NCBI GenBank assembly: GCA_025352485.1
Contig: JANXTJ010000168.1
Location: 1-8,519 of the forward strand
Length of the DNA stretch: 8,519 nucleotides
Direction of reading: 5' to 3'
From: Salinibacterium sp.
GTDB taxonomy: Bacteria; Actinomycetota; Actinomycetes; Actinomycetales; Microbacteriaceae
Below are positions 6,504 to 8,519 of the stretch, piece by piece (the stretch's first letter is position 1; the number at the start of each line of letters is the position of its first letter). The translations under genes and the position numbers were made by a program. Below the pieces are notes generated by a model. That model was not told where the DNA came from. It worked only from the letters and a program-made list of their open reading frames with translations, and made no database searches.

Positions 6504-6592
6504 CCCGCAACACTGGCCCGAGAGGGACAATTGCGCAGAGACGACACCAAACCGGTGGGAACTGCTGGCGGGAGGCGTCGGTAAGGGAGCGG

Positions 6593-6601
6593 TGCTATCC
6601 T
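6593..6601 (+). promoter_or_regulatory. Candidate extended -10 promoter of rpsB-tsf
   Basis: TGC followed by TATCCT (6596-6601) reads as a TGn-extended -10 element. Its downstream start site would be near 6608, leaving a leader of roughly 245 nt before the rpsB ATG. No TTGACA-like -35 is present at the right distance. A second, weaker possibility is near 6792 (TAACTG). Confidence 0.4.
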
Positions 6602-6655
6602 TGGGGAAGCGTCCGAAGCAATTTGGATGACTACGCGTGCCCAATCATGGGTTCA

Positions 6656-6685
6656 CGAGGGCAGTGCGTCAGCGCACCTCCCTCG
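6656..6685 (+). promoter_or_regulatory. Strong hairpin in the rpsB leader
   Basis: CGAGGG (6656-6661) pairs with CCCTCG (6680-6685). GTGCG (6664-6668) pairs with CGCAC (6673-6677). A symmetric CA/CT internal loop separates the two stems, and a TCAG tetraloop caps the hairpin. That gives eleven Watson-Crick pairs in 30 nt. There is no U-tract after it, so a regulatory leader structure is likelier than a terminator. Feedback by free S2 on its own leader is known in Gammaproteobacteria; applying it here is inference. Confidence 0.6.
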
Positions 6686-6739
6686 GCGAACGCAGGGTCG
6701 CCACCTCCATCGGTCACTGGTTGTGTGAGTAAAAACAAC

Positions 6740-6764
6740 GGTGCGGAGATGTGCGCTGGGCACC
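6740..6764 (+). promoter_or_regulatory. Second possible hairpin in the rpsB leader
   Basis: GGTGC (6740-6744) can pair with GCACC (6760-6764) across a 15-nt loop containing another GTGCG. The stem is short, so stability is doubtful. It could compete with the upstream hairpin, whose CGCAC arm is complementary to every GTGCG copy. Confidence 0.3.
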
Positions 6765-6842
6765 AGGTTTCGCGCCGACCGGTCGTGAAAATAACTGAGA
6801 ATAAGCATCGATGTGCGTTACAACATACGCCCCGGCGCAGTT

Positions 6843-6848
6843 AAGGAG
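6843..6848 (+). promoter_or_regulatory. Shine-Dalgarno of rpsB
   Basis: AAGGAG lies six nt before ATG 6855. It decides the rpsB start against the in-frame GTG at 6813, which has no Shine-Dalgarno and would add 14 residues absent from S2 proteins. Confidence 0.9.
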
Positions 6849-6854
6849 ACGGCT

Positions 6855-7898
6855 ATGGCCGTTGTTACCATCCGCCAGCTTCTCGACAGCGGTGTCCATT
6901 TCGGTCACCAGACCCGCCGCTGGAACCCGAAGATGAAGCGCTTCATCCTGACCGAGCGCTCGGGCAGCCACATCATCGACCTGCAGCAGTCGCTGAAGCA
7001 CATCGACGCGACCTACGACTACGTCAAAGAGACCGTCGCGCACGGCGGCACCATCCTCTTCGTGGGTACCAAGAAGCAGGCTCAGGGTGCGATCGCGGAA
7101 CAGGCTTTGCGCGTTGGCCAGCCCTACGTCAACCAGCGCTGGCTCGGTGGGCTTCTCACCAACTTCCAGACCGTCTCCAAGCGTCTTGCCCGCATGAAGG
7201 AGCTCGAGGAGGTCGACTTCGACGACACCACTCGCGGCTACACGAAGAAAGAGCTCCTCATTCAGCGGCGCGAGCTGATCAAACTGCAGAAGAGCCTCGG
7301 CGGTATCCGCAACCTCACGAAGACCCCGTCAGCGGTCTGGGTTGTCGACACCAAGAAAGAGCACCTCGCGATCGACGAGGCCCACAAGCTGGGCATCCCG
7401 GTCATCGCGATCCTTGACACCAACTGCGACCCCGACGACGTGCAGTACCCGATCCCGGGCAACGACGACGCCATTCGCTCTGTCGGTCTGCTGACGCGAA
7501 TCATCGCGGATGCCGCTGCCGAGGGCCTCATCCAGCGCCACCAGAAGCCCGAAGATGGCGTCGAGATCGAGCCGCTGGCGGCGTGGGAAGCTGAGCTGCT
7601 CGCGGCATCAGAGACCCCGCAGACTGCTGCCGAGAAGATTGAGGCCGTCGATGGCGAGGTCGTTGGTGCTAGCGCCGACACCGCCGCTGCCGTCGCCGAG
7701 GTTGTTGCCGCAGAGGCACCCACCGCGGAAAACGATGCAGATGCCGTGGTCGCCGACCACGAGGCCGCCGCAGACGCGACCGTCGTCGTCGAGCACCACG
7801 TCGTTTCCGACGAGGTCGCCGAGGCGGCCCTGACGGCCGAAGCAACCGAGTCCGAGAAGAAGCCGGCCGCCTCGGCGACGCCGGAAGCCGCCAAGTAA
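6855..7898 (+). CDS. rpsB: 30S ribosomal protein S2
   Basis: S2 binds the 30S subunit between head and body and is needed, with S1, for mRNA recruitment. The 347-aa product starts MAVVTIRQLLDSGVHFGHQTRRWNPKMK, the highly conserved S2 N-terminus. It continues with ILFVGTKKQAQ (67-77), YVNQRWLGGLLTNFQT (91-106), LGGIRNL (148-154), VVDTKKEHLAI (163-173), GIPVIAILDTNCDPD (180-194) and YPIPGNDDAIRS (198-209). The coiled-coil insertion lies in between. The core ends near residue 250. The last 97 residues or so are a low-complexity Ala/Glu/Val/Thr-rich, mostly acidic extension ending in a short Lys-containing tail. S2 in E. coli is about 240 aa; extended C-termini are usual in Actinobacteria, though this one is long. 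It is followed 48 nt later by tsf, the standard bacterial pairing. Confidence 0.98.
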   Translation: MAVVTIRQLLDSGVHFGHQTRRWNPKMKRFILTERSGSHIIDLQQSLKHIDATYDYVKETVAHGGTILFVGTKKQAQGAIAEQALRVGQPYVNQRWLGGLLTNFQTVSKRLARMKELEEVDFDDTTRGYTKKELLIQRRELIKLQKSLGGIRNLTKTPSAVWVVDTKKEHLAIDEAHKLGIPVIAILDTNCDPDDVQYPIPGNDDAIRSVGLLTRIIADAAAEGLIQRHQKPEDGVEIEPLAAWEAELLAASETPQTAAEKIEAVDGEVVGASADTAAAVAEVVAAEAPTAENDADAVVADHEAAADATVVVEHHVVSDEVAEAALTAEATESEKKPAASATPEAAK

Positions 7899-7904
7899 TT
7901 TTCC

Positions 7905-7922
7905 GAAACCCCACGGGGTTTT
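7905..7922 (+). terminator. rpsB-tsf intergenic hairpin, possible attenuator
   Basis: AAACCC (7906-7911) pairs with GGGTTT (7916-7921) around a CACG loop, and a G-T wobble (7905 with 7922) extends the stem. Only TT then CG follow the stem, so the U-tract is minimal. It could act as a partial terminator that lowers tsf relative to rpsB, or as an mRNA-processing or stability element. A full terminator is unlikely because tsf follows directly. Confidence 0.5.
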
Positions 7923-7946
7923 CGCCACAAAGAGTTAGGAACTGCA

Positions 7947-8519
7947 ATGGCAGACGTGAGTCTCGCTGACATCAAGGCCCTGCGCGAACGCCTCGGCACC
8001 GGGATGGTCGACACCAAGAACGCACTGGTCGAGGCCGAGGGCGACTTCGAGAAGGCCGTGGAAATCCTTCGCCTCAAGGGTGCGAAGGGCAACGCGAAGC
8101 GCGCAGATCGCTCCACGAGCGAGGGCCTCATCGCCGCCGTCGAGAGCGCGACCGCCACGACGATGATCGAACTCGCCTGCGAGACCGACTTCGTCGCCAA
8201 GAGCGAGAAGTTCGTCGCTCTCGGTAATTCCGTGCTGCAGGCTCTCGCTGACTCGGGCGCAGAGACCGTGGATGCCGCCCTCGCCGCCGCGGTGAGCGGC
8301 ACGACCGTCGGCGCGCTGATCGACGACCAGGCCGCAATCCTGGGCGAGAAGATCGAGCTGCGCCGCGTCATCCGTATTCCCGGCGACAAATTTGCCGTCT
8401 ACCTGCACCGCACCAACAAAGATCTGCCACCGCAGGTCGGCGTCGTCGTGGCGTACACCGGTGACGACGTCGAGACTGCGCGGGGCATTGCCCAGCACAT
8501 CTCGTTCGCCGACCCGGTC
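7947..8519 (+). CDS. tsf: Elongation factor Ts, 3' end cut by the window
   Basis: EF-Ts is the cytoplasmic guanine-nucleotide exchange factor for EF-Tu. The first 191 codons are present, out of the roughly 275-280 expected for an actinobacterial protein. The frame is open to the last base. Recognisable parts are the N-terminal UBA-like domain (ADVSLADIKALRERLGTGMVD, 2-22, and the VEILRLKGAKGN helix region) and the conserved ELACETDFVAKSEKF (about 74-88), which contains the TDFV motif contacting EF-Tu. The dimerisation core follows (IELRRVIRI, FAVYLHR and the AQHISF helix at the edge). ATG 7947 is preceded by AGGA at 7937-7940, six nt away. The gene is transcribed with rpsB, possibly modulated by the hairpin just upstream. 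Confidence 0.97.
   Translation, partial: MADVSLADIKALRERLGTGMVDTKNALVEAEGDFEKAVEILRLKGAKGNAKRADRSTSEGLIAAVESATATTMIELACETDFVAKSEKFVALGNSVLQALADSGAETVDAALAAAVSGTTVGALIDDQAAILGEKIELRRVIRIPGDKFAVYLHRTNKDLPPQVGVVVAYTGDDVETARGIAQHISFADPV

Larger units (their letters stand above)
6504..6854. other. Divergent intergenic region, M23 peptidase gene to rpsB
   Basis: These 351 bases hold no gene I would annotate. They contain a candidate rpsB promoter near 6596, a strong hairpin at 6656-6685, a second possible hairpin at 6740-6764, AT-rich tracts (6729-6738 and 6787-6804) and the rpsB ribosome-binding site. The pentamer GTGCG occurs four times in the leader (6664, 6741, 6751, 6813). I could not identify a convincing minus-strand promoter for the peptidase gene. 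Confidence 0.7.

Noticed and set aside
5886..6630. Long plus-strand open frames opposite the M23 gene
   Set aside because: They have low-complexity Arg/Pro/Ala composition and match no family; they are GC-rich mirror frames of a gene with clear motifs.
6504..6644. Upstream in-frame extension of the M23 protein
   Set aside because: It would bury the signal peptide behind 47 uncharacteristic residues, and it runs into the likely rpsB promoter.
6623..6844. 73-codon frame from TTG 6623 whose stop overlaps the rpsB Shine-Dalgarno
   Set aside because: The suggestive stop position is offset by a weak start without a ribosome-binding site, atypical codon content and no domain.
6813..6854. In-frame GTG extension of rpsB
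   Set aside because: It adds 14 residues not found in S2 proteins and lacks a ribosome-binding site, while ATG 6855 has AAGGAG at ideal spacing.
7262..8389. 375-codon minus-strand open frame over rpsB and tsf
   Set aside because: It is Ser/Ala-rich with no domain and lies antisense to two certain genes. Long antisense frames are expected at this GC content.
1..8519. A novel defence, mobile or CRISPR-type system
   Set aside because: All sizeable genes fit known families in a conserved actinobacterial order. I found no spacer-repeat array, transposase, toxin-antitoxin pair or att-like duplication at xerC.

Overview
The window is high-GC DNA with actinobacterial gene order and protein signatures. 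The genes run yraN, yifB/comM, dprA, xerC, a divergent M23-type peptidase, rpsB, tsf. This is the same backbone I recall from Mycobacterium tuberculosis around Rv2898c to Rv2889c. The compact spacing, candidate TANNNT -10 boxes abutting start codons, the Ala/Glu-rich tail on ribosomal protein S2 and the frequent GGATGC/GCATCC hexamer suggest Microbacteriaceae (Micrococcales). That family assignment is inference.

Left part (109-3305, + strand): yraN, yifB and dprA form a tight operon of DNA-processing genes. There is a 15-nt gap between the first two genes, and a 4-nt TTGA overlap at which dprA starts on TTG. dprA has an unusual N-terminal insert of in-frame 21-bp tandem repeats. A 108-nt gap with four alternating GTCGG/CCGAC arms ends the operon.

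Middle (3414-5320, + strand): a class III cyclic-nucleotide-phosphodiesterase-like metallophosphoesterase, possibly on a leaderless mRNA, is followed by xerC, the chromosome-dimer-resolution recombinase. xerC is convergent with the minus-strand pair M23 peptidase (6503-5898) and MarR regulator (5864-5394). The marR start region carries a TATCCT box five bases from the ATG and an 18-bp near-palindrome that looks like an autoregulatory operator.

Right part (6504-8519): a 351-nt divergent intergenic region separates the peptidase gene from rpsB. It holds a candidate extended -10 promoter and a long structured leader with a strong hairpin, then the rpsB Shine-Dalgarno. rpsB and the truncated tsf follow, with a hairpin in the 48-nt gap between them.

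I see no CRISPR array, insertion sequence, prophage, tRNA or recognisable defence system. This is mostly conserved housekeeping sequence. The points worth a second look are regulatory or small-scale: the S2 leader, the MarR operator, the dprA repeat, and a frame-independent hexamer whose orientation switches along the window.
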